This document shows positions 22,442 through 30,348 of a stretch of DNA of 33,524 nucleotides, in pieces. Below the pieces are notes generated by a model, which did not search any database, was not told the DNA's origin, and saw nothing but the letters and a program-made list of their open reading frames with translations. Made by a program: the position numbers and the translations under genes. The stretch's first letter is position 1. Each line of letters begins with the position of its first letter. This stretch comes from RUG100 sp034927505 (lineage in GTDB: Bacteria > Bacillota > Clostridia > Peptostreptococcales > Anaerovoracaceae). The stretch spans positions 1-33,524 of the forward strand of contig JAYFPY010000052.1 of the NCBI GenBank assembly GCA_034927505.1, read 5' to 3'.

Positions 22442-23143
22442 TCACTTCTTTTCTTTCAGTTTTCTCTCGGCTTCGGCCATCCTCATGTAGTTTGGCTCCA
22501 GCTGTTCATATTCCATATCCAGGCAGTTGCCGAAGGTCTCAGGATTTTTCTGCATGTCCGCAGCCATTTCCGCCACATATCCCGCCGTCTGATATTTCAG
22601 TCCTGTTTCTATTTTCTTATCGTGATCGGCGGCCCATTTTTTTATTGCCTCTTCATAGGGGTTCAACCCGTCGCCGATGAAATAGAAATCATCATAAGGT
22701 TCCAGCTTTTCCAGAAATCCATCCAGCATATATGGGCCCCCCCGCACTATCTCTTCGCAGTCCCGATAAGCTCCGGCGTAGACCTGATTCCTTCTTGCGT
22801 CGAATACAGGGCATATGACCTTGTCTCCGTCTCTCTCTCCGCATCCGAATGCGAACAGCGTCGGTACGGCTGTCAGTTTTATCCCTGTCACCTGTGACAG
22901 AGCGCGTGCTGTGGATACTCCTATCCTGATGCCGGTAAACGATCCGGGCCCTACGGATACTGCGATCCTGTCCATATCTTTCACATTGTGACCGGTCATA
23001 TTCATCAGTTCTTCTATCATCGGTGTCAGTGTCTGAAGATGATTGAGTACATCTTCGCTTTGTATTTCAGTTATTACACTGTCGTTGTCCAAAAGGGCCA
23101 CAGAGCAGTTTGGGCCTGTGGTCTCGATGGCTAAAATGAGCAT
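22442..23143 (-). CDS. tsaB: TsaB, t6A biosynthesis partner
   Basis: A 233-residue inactive ASKHA paralogue that dimerises with TsaD and is needed for t6A formation. It begins with ILAIETTGPNCSVALLD and has the GPGSFTGIRIGVSTARALSQ block near 68-87, diagnostic of TsaB. The metal-binding histidines of TsaD are absent, as expected. Its first 13 bases overlap tsaE. Confidence 0.96.
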   Translation of the reverse strand: MLILAIETTGPNCSVALLDNDSVITEIQSEDVLNHLQTLTPMIEELMNMTGHNVKDMDRIAVSVGPGSFTGIRIGVSTARALSQVTGIKLTAVPTLFAFGCGERDGDKVICPVFDARRNQVYAGAYRDCEEIVRGGPYMLDGFLEKLEPYDDFYFIGDGLNPYEEAIKKWAADHDKKIETGLKYQTAGYVAEMAADMQKNPETFGNCLDMEYEQLEPNYMRMAEAERKLKEKK

Positions 23144-23550
23144 CTGTATATCCTTTCATTTTCATTGCTGCCGTATTCTATATGTATTATCTTCGCGTCT
23201 TCGGGCAGCAGATCTTCGATAAGATCCGCCCATTCAACAACGCATATCCCGTTTCCGTAAAAATACTCTTCATATCCTATCTCGAACATTTCATCCGGGT
23301 CGGAAACTCTGTAGACATCAAAATGATATAGCGGCAGCCTGCCGCTGTGGTATTCCTGTATTATGGTAAACGTGGGACTGGTGATGTTTTCAATTATACC
23401 CAGTCCTTCCGCTATGTATTTTGTCAGGGCGGTCTTTCCTGTTCCAAGATCCCCCATGAGAGCGATCACCTGTCCGGGCGCAGCGTCTTCAGCCAGCTGC
23501 AGTCCAAACTTTTTTGTGTCTTCTTCGGTCTTCATTACTATTTCTTTCAT
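23131..23550 (-). CDS. tsaE: TsaE, t6A biosynthesis ATPase
   Basis: A small P-loop ATPase that reactivates the TsaB-TsaD complex. Walker A is GDLGTGKTALTKY (about residues 33-45 from the chosen start), followed by ITSPTFTIIQEY and HFDVYRV, both typical. The start is unsure: the ATG at 23550 has no ribosome site, and an ATG five codons later has only a weak one. A TGnTAAAAT extended -10 box about 8 nt upstream of 23550 suggests a nearly leaderless transcript. The longer frame to 23595 reads into the promoter and is unlikely. Confidence 0.92.
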   Translation of the reverse strand: MKEIVMKTEEDTKKFGLQLAEDAAPGQVIALMGDLGTGKTALTKYIAEGLGIIENITSPTFTIIQEYHSGRLPLYHFDVYRVSDPDEMFEIGYEEYFYGNGICVVEWADLIEDLLPEDAKIIHIEYGSNENERIYRCSF

Positions 23551-23597
23551 AGCATGTATTTTAACACAAATTCCTGATATATCATAGCATGCCATAC

Positions 23598-23647
23598 AAA
23601 AACTGACCTCCGACCGTTAGTTTCACGGTCCTCTTTGGAGGTCAGTT
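23598..23647 (-). terminator. Terminator of the amidohydrolase operon
   Basis: An 11-bp outer stem (AACTGACCTCC and complement) enclosing a GACCGT stem, followed by TTTTTG on the minus strand. It separates the amidohydrolase gene from tsaE. Confidence 0.9.
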
Positions 23648-23663
23648 CTCTTGTATTGCTTTT

Positions 23664-25343
23664 TTATTTCTGCGGTATCTTTCCATGAATAAGTTTTCCT
23701 TCAAAGAATACCGCATCAAATCCAATGTCCTTTATTTTGTTTTTTTCTGTTTTGAACGGGTCTGCAGATATTATATTGAAATTCGCGATCTTGCCCGATT
23801 CCAGAGAACCCAGTTTGTCTTCCATGTGCATCTGCTTTGCTCCGTTTATAGTATATCCCTCAAACAGGTTTTCCAGCGACAATTTTGCACTTTCCGGCGG
23901 GCGCACGCTGCCCGGGTATTTTTTCGGATCCAGCGGGAATTCCGGATCAACTCTGGTGGCAGCTACCTGCATGCTGAAAAACGGATCCGCTCTGTGAAGC
24001 TCGTAGAACGTTACAACATCGCTGGAGAATGTCACCAGAGCTCCACTGTCTATGATCGGATTGAACTGATACATCCTGCGCCATTTTTCTTCCGGAAAAA
24101 ACAGCATTCCTTCCTCTCCGAAATATCCACCCGACCAGTGGCATGACCAGTCAATGGTTATGCCCAGTTTTGCAGGTCTTTTCATGTCTGCCGGATCTAT
24201 TATTTCACAGTGGGCAAATATTACTTCCATGGTCCATGGCGTGCCCTCTTCGGCTGCCATTTTCTTTGCCTTTTCCACCGCATCGCAGCCGGTCCGGAAA
24301 GCCCGGTCTCCCACCATATGTATGTGCACGTCAAGACCTTCCCTGTTGCACAGGAGGAAGCAGTCTGCCAGTTCGTCTTTCTCCATTTTTATTTCGCCGT
24401 AGTTGGTCCCTGTCGGGTCATTTAGATGAGGTGACAACATAGCACTGTTTCCGCTTTCATTTGTCCCGTCAAGGAACAATTTCAGGGTATTTATCTTTAT
24501 ATGTTTTCCGGTGTACAGCTTTTGATATTTTCTCAGTTCTTCTATTTTCCCCGGCAGATCTTCTCTGCTCCAAAATCTAACTATACCGTCGTAATATACA
24601 TGGAGCTTGTTTTGCCTGTCCAGTTTGCTCATCGCTTTCATCTGAGCTTCTCCCTCAACGATTCCGTCAGCCATGGCGCATATCCCGTGTTCGCTTAGAA
24701 ATTCGAAGAAGGGCATCATCAGCTTCGGCGTCATTTCCACCGGCGGCTCCCATTCAATGTTGGCAAACAGCTTTTCAGCAAATTTCAGATGGACCAGTTC
24801 CCTGCCCCAGCCGGTCGGTTCTCCATTCTCATCGCGAACGAACATTTCCAGGCCGGGCACAGGATCCGGCGTATCCTTTGTCACTTCCATCATCTCCAGC
24901 ATTTTTGAATTGTACCAGTGTAGATGCTCGCCGAAATCCTGGCACATTGCAGGCCTATCCGAAACGGCCTTGTCAAGAAGTTCCTTTGTCGGGCCTTTGT
25001 CTCCGAACATGGATGTCGGATAGTATTCGAAGTACAGGAACGGTTCCTCTTCCTTTGGATGTTTTTCGGCGTAGTCTTTTACGAATGTCAGGAGTTCATC
25101 CACATCGTCTGTCCACGGCAGTTTTATATGCCACGAACTCTGCGACACCATGCCCGGGTGAGTATGGCTGTCTATGATGCCGGGGATGATCATCCTGCCC
25201 TTCATGTCATAAGTCTCCGGGTCTTCTATACCGCAATTTTTCTTGTCCCCGCAATATTTGACCATTTCACCGTCTGTAACAAGGGTGTCCGCCCACAGAG
25301 CGTCTTTGTTCCCTGTATATATCTTTGAATTTATAAATTTCAT
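23664..25343 (-). CDS. YtcJ-type metal-dependent amidohydrolase
   Basis: A 559-residue enzyme of the amidohydrolase-3 (YtcJ-like) family, cytosolic, of unknown substrate. The metal site is visible: DSHTHPG at about 58-64, HIHMVGDRAF near 335, HCEIID near 370 and the late SSDVVTF Asp near 457. The short beta-sandwich halves at both ends (NSKIYTG... and ...GKIANFNIIS) are typical. It is last in a unit with a DUF3237 protein and an APC permease, so it probably hydrolyses an amide or cyclic compound brought in by that permease. It starts 25 bases after the permease stop with a GGAGG site. Substrate not inferable. Confidence 0.9.
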   Translation of the reverse strand: MKFINSKIYTGNKDALWADTLVTDGEMVKYCGDKKNCGIEDPETYDMKGRMIIPGIIDSHTHPGMVSQSSWHIKLPWTDDVDELLTFVKDYAEKHPKEEEPFLYFEYYPTSMFGDKGPTKELLDKAVSDRPAMCQDFGEHLHWYNSKMLEMMEVTKDTPDPVPGLEMFVRDENGEPTGWGRELVHLKFAEKLFANIEWEPPVEMTPKLMMPFFEFLSEHGICAMADGIVEGEAQMKAMSKLDRQNKLHVYYDGIVRFWSREDLPGKIEELRKYQKLYTGKHIKINTLKLFLDGTNESGNSAMLSPHLNDPTGTNYGEIKMEKDELADCFLLCNREGLDVHIHMVGDRAFRTGCDAVEKAKKMAAEEGTPWTMEVIFAHCEIIDPADMKRPAKLGITIDWSCHWSGGYFGEEGMLFFPEEKWRRMYQFNPIIDSGALVTFSSDVVTFYELHRADPFFSMQVAATRVDPEFPLDPKKYPGSVRPPESAKLSLENLFEGYTINGAKQMHMEDKLGSLESGKIANFNIISADPFKTEKNKIKDIGFDAVFFEGKLIHGKIPQK

Positions 25344-25368
25344 TTTATGCCTCCGTTATTACTGCAGT

Positions 25369-26727
25369 TTATTCGTCAAGATTCATTTCCGGCGGAAGTT
25401 GCCTGAAACCTTTTGTCTTTATTGCCAGATACACGATACCTATAGCCATCCAGATCAGCCCCAGTATCTTCGCCGCCGACTCCATGTACCAGAACACTAT
25501 TACCAGTGTGATCATGCCGATCGCCGGTGCGATCAGGTACCTGAACATGTCGAATCCTTTTCGCTTTTTACCCTTGATATAGTAGTGGAATATCACCGAC
25601 AGGTTGACCAGGAAGAAGCCGCACACTGCACCGAACGCCACCAGCGAAGCAGCTCCCATAACATTATCCGCATAGAATATAGCTGTCATCGCAATCAGTG
25701 TTGTAAGTATGATATTGTATACCGGCGTCTTGAATCTCTTTGACAGATGTCCGAAAAATTTCTTCGGCAGTATGTTGTCGCGCCCCATGCCATACATGAT
25801 CCTAGAGACAGCACCCATTCCTGCCATAGCACATACAAAACTTCCACAGTTGTCGATAACAAAGAATGCATTTCCCATCCATGAATTGATCCTTGGAAAC
25901 AGTTCAAATATACCCGCGTTTGGATTTTTGATATTTGCATAGGCATCAGGCCATGCGATCTGTGCGAAGTAAGCTGTTATTACAAACAGTATGCCTGCTC
26001 CTATGACAACTCCCATTATTGCCTTTCCCATAACTTTGTCCGGTTCTTTTGCTTCCTCAGCCAGTGTTGTTACGGCATCGAATCCAAGGAACGATGCACA
26101 CAGTATGGCCGAAGCCGCCATCACGTTTTTGAACACGAAAGTATCCGGATTATAGAAAGCCGTCGGATCGAATACCGTTCCAGCTCCGCTTCCATCCGTC
26201 ACATATTTTATCACAACCATTATGAAGAAAATCGTAAATCCGATCGCTGCGCAAGTAATTATGGTTTCGATTATGCTGGCTGTCTTTATCCCAATAATGT
26301 TGATCATCATGCCTATAGCCGCGATGATTACAACGCTGATTCATACAGGTATGTTCGGGAAATACTCATTGATGTATACGCCCAAAAGCAGGTAGCAGAT
26401 CATCGGCAGCAGCAGATAATCCAGCAGCATCATCCATCCTGCCATGAATCCCACATGCGGCTGCACCGATTTATTGACATATGTATAGGCTGATCCTGCC
26501 ACCGGATAAGCTTTTACCATTTGTTTGTAACTGAGCGCCGTAAATATCATGACTATAGTGGTCAGTATCAGCGCCAACGGATACATCCCACCCGTACTTG
26601 GCGTAAAAAGTCCGTAATAATTGAAAACGACAGTCGGTGCCAGATAAGCCAGCCCGAACATTATTATCAGAGGCAATGTCAATGTCCTCTTTAGTTTAGT
26701 TTCCTGAAGATTATTTGATTCACTCAT
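25369..26727 (-). pseudogene. APC-superfamily amino acid/amine permease interrupted by an in-frame TGA
   Basis: Read through, this would be a 452-residue permease of the APC family with about 12 membrane helices, most like the putrescine/amino-acid importers of the PuuP kind (LTLPLIIMFGLAYLAPTVVF at the start, FLGFDAVTTLAEEAKEPDK in the middle). The start is the ATG at 26727 after GAGGAGG. At 26341-26343 a TGA falls between NIPV and ISVVIIAAIG, in the same frame, so both halves join with no indel. Family members usually have Trp at this place (NIPVW), so a TGG-to-TGA change is the simplest cause. The 128-residue N-terminal piece has only about four helices. The downstream piece could restart at an ATG at 26310, but that has no ribosome site. 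Either a recent inactivation, an assembly error, or low-level readthrough. Confidence 0.88.
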
Positions 26728-26740
26728 TTCGTCCTCCTCT

Positions 26741-27223
26741 TCATTTAATAATATAGGCATCGAAGCATACTGTGGACCAGTTTTTTATTCCCGCAACTCC
26801 GATTCCGCATCGACCATTGAGCCGGCTGTATCCGGGATCTGCAGTCTGAAAGCGGAGATAAAACCTGTAATAGTATTGTGTTGGATCCACGTGTTCATCT
26901 TTAGCGAGTTTCTTTTCCATACCGGCATCTAGCAGCAGGAATCCGCATGATTCCAGTATGATATCCCTGTCGTCATTCGTCCGCATGAGCAGACGCATGT
27001 TCAGTTCATTCTGGTTCGGCGGCAGCAAAGTTGTATATCCTGCGCCTATGCCTTCCACTTTTCCCTTCAGATCTTTCCCTTCAAACCAGCCTCCTGTGAT
27101 GGAGGATATCAGAAGTTCTCTTCCCTCCTGATCCTTAGTCATCAGATCTGTGCCTTGAAAGATCTCCATGTAGAAAAGATGTTCGCTCTCTAAAGAAGGT
27201 AATTGCATTTTTTCATTGTTCAA
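26741..27223 (-). CDS. DUF3237-family protein
   Basis: A 160-residue soluble protein that matches the DUF3237 pattern: SSITGGWFEGKDLKGKVEGIG (about residues 41-61), MRTNDDRDIILESCGF (about 81-96), the YYRFYLRFQT segment and GIGVAGIKNW near the end. These are beta-barrel proteins of unknown function, often beside catabolic genes. The start is the TTG at 27223, with GGAGG 6 nt upstream; the first ATG is five codons inside and too far from it. First gene of the unit with the permease and the amidohydrolase, 13 bases before the permease start. Confidence 0.8.
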   Translation of the reverse strand: MNNEKMQLPSLESEHLFYMEIFQGTDLMTKDQEGRELLISSITGGWFEGKDLKGKVEGIGAGYTTLLPPNQNELNMRLLMRTNDDRDIILESCGFLLLDAGMEKKLAKDEHVDPTQYYYRFYLRFQTADPGYSRLNGRCGIGVAGIKNWSTVCFDAYIIK

Positions 27224-27261
27224 AAGATGCCTCCTTGATTTGAAAAAAGATATAACTTCAA

Positions 27262-27273
27262 AACAGCGCTGTT
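27262..27273. promoter_or_regulatory. 12-bp palindrome at the transcription start of the DUF3237 operon
   Basis: AACAGCGCTGTT, a perfect palindrome lying about 10 nt downstream of the -10 box, where a repressor would block initiation. AraC proteins usually bind direct repeats, so a different regulator may act here. Confidence 0.4.
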
Positions 27274-27282
27274 ATCATTTTC

Positions 27283-27311
27283 AGAATACTCTAAACCGCA
27301 TCCTGCCGCAA
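27283..27311 (-). promoter_or_regulatory. Probable sigma-A promoter of the DUF3237-permease-amidohydrolase unit
   Basis: TTGCGG and TATTCT spaced 17 nt on the minus strand, in the 138-base gap between the AraC gene and the DUF3237 gene. The weak boxes would suit an activated promoter. Confidence 0.5.
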
Positions 27312-27361
27312 GGACGCTTTGTTGTTGTTTTCATGCTAAAATTATTGATTTTGACTATAAA

Positions 27362-28303
27362 TCAGGCGAGAAACAGATTCATATAATGTTTGAGAATAAG
27401 AGAATTGATAAATTTGAATGCGCCGGCCACGTCAGACACATTTTCTTTGCACGGCCGATCCATTTTTTCTCTGTAACTGTCCCGAAACTGTTTGGGCGTA
27501 CATTTGTACCACTCTTTGAAAGCACTGTAATAGTACTTCGGATCTGAAAATCCGCAGTTCTCGGATATCTCATTTATGTTCATATCTGTTGCCAGAAGGT
27601 ATTTTTCGGACTTGTAAGTCCTGTTGTATCCAAGACATTTTCTGAATCCGATGCTGTAGTATCTGAAGAATTCCGAAACATACGCTTCGGTCAGATGAAA
27701 TTCTTCGGCCATAGTATTCAGAGATATCTTGTCCTCAGAATTAGTCTGTATGTAATGATTCATTTCCCTGTATCTTTCCAGCAGTTCAGGTTTTACTTTC
27801 AGCCCCGGTCTGTAAAAAAATACTATGTCAAAAGCCGCAACAAACAAATCAACGATTTTTTCCGTGCCTGATATAAGGGTTTCTTTGAATAGTTCATCAG
27901 CTTTTCCATAATTCCCAAGATAGTACAGCAGCGCCAGCAGCATTCCTTTCAGCCGGTTATGCGCATCCCTGTGAGGAGTGATGCTCTCTTTACAGAACTC
28001 GCACACAAATAGAGTGCTGGTCACAAAAGGATATTTTTCTTTGAACCATTCAAGATCGATATAGAAAGATACACAAATATCATCTTCCCCGTTATATAAA
28101 TAATGTGCATCCTTGTCTACAGATATGAATTCTCCGGCATGGAGCGTGAATTGTTCATATTCATAATCGAATTTTACAGAACCTTTCAGGCAGAAGATTA
28201 TTTCTATGATATTTTCATGCATGTGAGGCGGAACGGATTCCACCTCACGTATCTTCAGCCCCAAAGGAGTGCCTTCTATCCAAGGGATCTCTTCAGTATA
28301 CAT
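27362..28303 (-). CDS. AraC-family transcriptional regulator with cupin sensor
   Basis: A 313-residue regulator. The N-terminal cupin-like domain (about 10-110) carries VPPHMHENIIEIIFCLKG and the LHAGEFISVDKDAHY block. The C-terminal pair of helix-turn-helix motifs (about 185-290) includes LNTMAEEFHLTEAYVSEFFR and ISENCGFSDPKYYYSAFKEWYKCTPKQFR. It most likely activates the DUF3237-permease-amidohydrolase unit that follows. It begins 10 bases after the ribU stop, with its AGAGGA ribosome site at the junction and no terminator between, so it may be carried on ribU transcripts. Confidence 0.9.
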   Translation of the reverse strand: MYTEEIPWIEGTPLGLKIREVESVPPHMHENIIEIIFCLKGSVKFDYEYEQFTLHAGEFISVDKDAHYLYNGEDDICVSFYIDLEWFKEKYPFVTSTLFVCEFCKESITPHRDAHNRLKGMLLALLYYLGNYGKADELFKETLISGTEKIVDLFVAAFDIVFFYRPGLKVKPELLERYREMNHYIQTNSEDKISLNTMAEEFHLTEAYVSEFFRYYSIGFRKCLGYNRTYKSEKYLLATDMNINEISENCGFSDPKYYYSAFKEWYKCTPKQFRDSYREKMDRPCKENVSDVAGAFKFINSLILKHYMNLFLA

Positions 28304-28313
28304 AGCTGTCCTC

Positions 28314-28874
28314 TTATTTATGCAGGAATCCGGATATCCTCTTGTAGAGGAAGAATGTAATTACCGAATTGATCCCGGCTTTCAGAAGATTGAACAGTAT
28401 TATCCATGGGATCAATGCTACGACTGCAGATACCGGCGTCCCCATGAACAGCGGCGTTATGAGCAGATTGGCCGGCACCATCACCGCTGCCATAGACAGG
28501 GTGCCGATGACCAGTGCAAGCACAGCCGCTTTCTTTCTCTTGTGCTTTCTGTGTATTAGGCCTGCGACTACAACGAATACTCCCGTTGCAATAAGGTGCA
28601 TCAGTATACCGTATATGCCGCTGGATGCGCTGACTGTGACTCCCTGGATCACGGCTGTCACCACGGTCAGTACCAGGCCTGCCAGAGGCCCGAAAGCAAA
28701 TGAGCCTATAAGTATAGGGATATCTGCCGGGTCATATTCCATGAACGGCACTGCAGGTACTATCGGCAGATGTATCAAAGCAACAAGAACGATGGCTATT
28801 GCTACCAGCATTCCCATTTTCGCAAGTTTGACTGTTGGTTTTTGTCCGTTGATATTAGTCGTTTTATTAGTCAT
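28314..28874 (-). CDS. ribU: ECF transporter S component, riboflavin type
   Basis: A 186-residue membrane protein with about six helices, the substrate-binding subunit of an energy-coupling-factor transporter. The segment MEYDPADIPILIGSFAFGPLAGL (about 45-67) is the RibU-type signature around the YDPxDxP motif. The FMN riboswitch directly upstream settles the substrate as riboflavin or a related flavin. The ATPase and EcfT subunits are not in the window and are presumably shared. The start ATG follows AGAGGA. Confidence 0.93.
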   Translation of the reverse strand: MTNKTTNINGQKPTVKLAKMGMLVAIAIVLVALIHLPIVPAVPFMEYDPADIPILIGSFAFGPLAGLVLTVVTAVIQGVTVSASSGIYGILMHLIATGVFVVVAGLIHRKHKRKKAAVLALVIGTLSMAAVMVPANLLITPLFMGTPVSAVVALIPWIILFNLLKAGINSVITFFLYKRISGFLHK

Positions 28875-28900
28875 TATGTCCTCTTTTCATTTTGATCATT

Positions 28901-28923
28901 AAAAAAACTCCGGTGTCCCAGAG
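28901..28923 (-). terminator. Riboswitch-controlled terminator before ribU
   Basis: CTCTGG pairs with CCGGAG (GACA loop) followed by seven T on the minus strand, between the FMN aptamer and the ribU start codon. It is the expression platform: FMN binding should favour it and switch ribU off. Confidence 0.85.
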
Positions 28924-28943
28924 CGCAACATAAAAATATGTTT

Positions 28944-29073
28944 GTTTCTTTCATCCGGACTGTACCGTCGGTCCCGGGATCTGACCGGGTCAACCTTATG
29001 GCTCGTGGACTCGTAGCACAGCTGATGCTGATGCTCATTACCACCGGTGAGGAATTTCGCCTCGCCCTGAAAC
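28944..29073 (-). promoter_or_regulatory. FMN riboswitch (RFN element)
   Basis: All conserved blocks are present in order on the minus strand: TCAGGGCGAGG, GAAATTCCTCACCGG, a variable stem, CCACGAGCC, GGTCAGATCCCGGGACCGAC and AGTCCGGATGAAAGA. About 130 nt, of normal size. It precedes ribU and a terminator, which is the usual transcription-off arrangement. Confidence 0.96.
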
Positions 29074-29079
29074 AAAACA

Positions 29080-29109
29080 ATTATATTCTATTTGCCTATG
29101 TCCTGTCAA
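29080..29109 (-). promoter_or_regulatory. Sigma-A promoter of the FMN riboswitch-ribU transcript
   Basis: Consensus TTGACA and TATAAT, 18 nt apart on the minus strand, ending just before the FMN aptamer. Confidence 0.85.
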
Positions 29110-29121
29110 TACCGGGCACTG

Positions 29122-29148
29122 AAAAAGCCGACGTTGTTGCCGGCTTTT
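29122..29148 (-). terminator. Terminator of the dehydrogenase-isomerase operon
   Basis: AAAAGCCG pairs with CGGCTTTT across a 10-nt loop, then TTC on the minus strand; 22 bases past the Gfo/Idh stop. Confidence 0.85.
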
Positions 29149-29170
29149 CCCCTGTCTATATGGTCATGTC

Positions 29171-30334
29171 CTATCTATAATCCACCCACACAGCGCCTTT
29201 ATCGGCAGAGCGCACGCAGTTTTCCACCCAGCGGACGCCTTTGATGCCGGCTTCCGCTCCCGGATACCAAAAATCGATGTTTTCTCCTTTGTCGGCAGCT
29301 GTCATTGCCTCTGCGAATTTCGTGTACAGATTGCTCCAAGACTCGAACAGTCCTTCCGGATGTCCCGCTCCTATCCTGTCAAATTTCAGTGCAGTTTCAT
29401 TCAGATAGTCCATCCCTCTTTCAAGAATTCTGGACGGCTCGCCCTGTATTTCATATTTCAATTGATTGGGTCTTTCGTCCCACCATTCTATACTGGCTTT
29501 CTCCCCGATGATCCTCACCTTCTGGCTATGCATCGCTCCCGCATTCACGCAGCAGGACCAGGCGTATCCCACGGCTCCGTTTTCATACTCCATAATAGTC
29601 ATTGCATTGTCCTCTAACGGTGCTCTTGATTCCACAAATGACTGGCGGCTGCACATGAGCCTTTTGATTTTCATGTCCGGCATCATTGCTTCGGTCAGAT
29701 ACAGAGGATGGGTCCCCAGATCCCCCAGCACATACGACGGCCCGGCCGTTTTGGGGTCCACACGCCACTTGGTAGACGGCGTATTTTTCTCCACTGCTGT
29801 GCTGTGAAAGCCATGGGCGAACTGCATATTGACTATCCTGATTTTTCCCAGCGCTCCGTCTGCGATCAGCTGCCTCCCCGCTTCGATTGCCTGATGTCCA
29901 GAGTATCCGTAAGTCACTCCCAGCACTTTGCCTTTTTCCTTGGCAAGTTCCCCCAGTTCTTCGGCTTCCTTCGTCGTAAAGCACAGGGGCTTTTCACATA
30001 CCACGTGGAGCCCTGCCTGAAGAGCCTCCTTTGCGATCTCGTAATGGGTCCCGTTGGGAGTCGCCACGGAAACTGCTTCGATGCCGTCTTTTCTTTTTGC
30101 TTCCTCGTCGAACATGGTCCTATAGTCCGAGTAGCATCTGTCTTCTGCCACATGGAGATTCTTGCCGAAGTCTTTCCCTCTCTCCGGATCTATGTCGAAT
30201 GCTCCCGCCACCAGCTGAAAGTTGAAGTCCCTCAGTGCAGCTGATCTGTGTATGTATCCGATCTGTGATCCTCTGCCGCCGCCTGCCATAGCCCAGCGGA
30301 TCGGTCTTTCTATTCTTTTTTCTCCGTAGTACAT
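29171..30334 (-). CDS. Gfo/Idh/MocA-family oxidoreductase
   Basis: A 387-residue NAD(P)-dependent sugar or inositol dehydrogenase. The Rossmann domain (about 1-145) starts with the AGGGRGS nucleotide loop near residue 17 and contains VATPNGTHY (about 93-101) and the family motif CEKPLC (about 118-123). The C-terminal alpha/beta domain follows, with DLGTHPLYLTEAM and GHPEGLFESW. It starts 14 bases after the TIM-barrel isomerase. This pair is typical of catabolism of inositols or of oxidised (3-keto) glycosides. Substrate unknown. Confidence 0.92.
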   Translation of the reverse strand: MYYGEKRIERPIRWAMAGGGRGSQIGYIHRSAALRDFNFQLVAGAFDIDPERGKDFGKNLHVAEDRCYSDYRTMFDEEAKRKDGIEAVSVATPNGTHYEIAKEALQAGLHVVCEKPLCFTTKEAEELGELAKEKGKVLGVTYGYSGHQAIEAGRQLIADGALGKIRIVNMQFAHGFHSTAVEKNTPSTKWRVDPKTAGPSYVLGDLGTHPLYLTEAMMPDMKIKRLMCSRQSFVESRAPLEDNAMTIMEYENGAVGYAWSCCVNAGAMHSQKVRIIGEKASIEWWDERPNQLKYEIQGEPSRILERGMDYLNETALKFDRIGAGHPEGLFESWSNLYTKFAEAMTAADKGENIDFWYPGAEAGIKGVRWVENCVRSADKGAVWVDYR

Positions 30335-30348
30335 ATCTTTCCCTCCGT

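Noticed and set aside
26341..26343. UGA recoded as Trp throughout the genome
   Set aside because: Other genes here end cleanly at TGA in ATGA overlaps (the P-loop/Asp23 gene before ogg, rimI before tsaD, tsaD before the ABC-F gene) and use TGG for Trp, so the code is standard.
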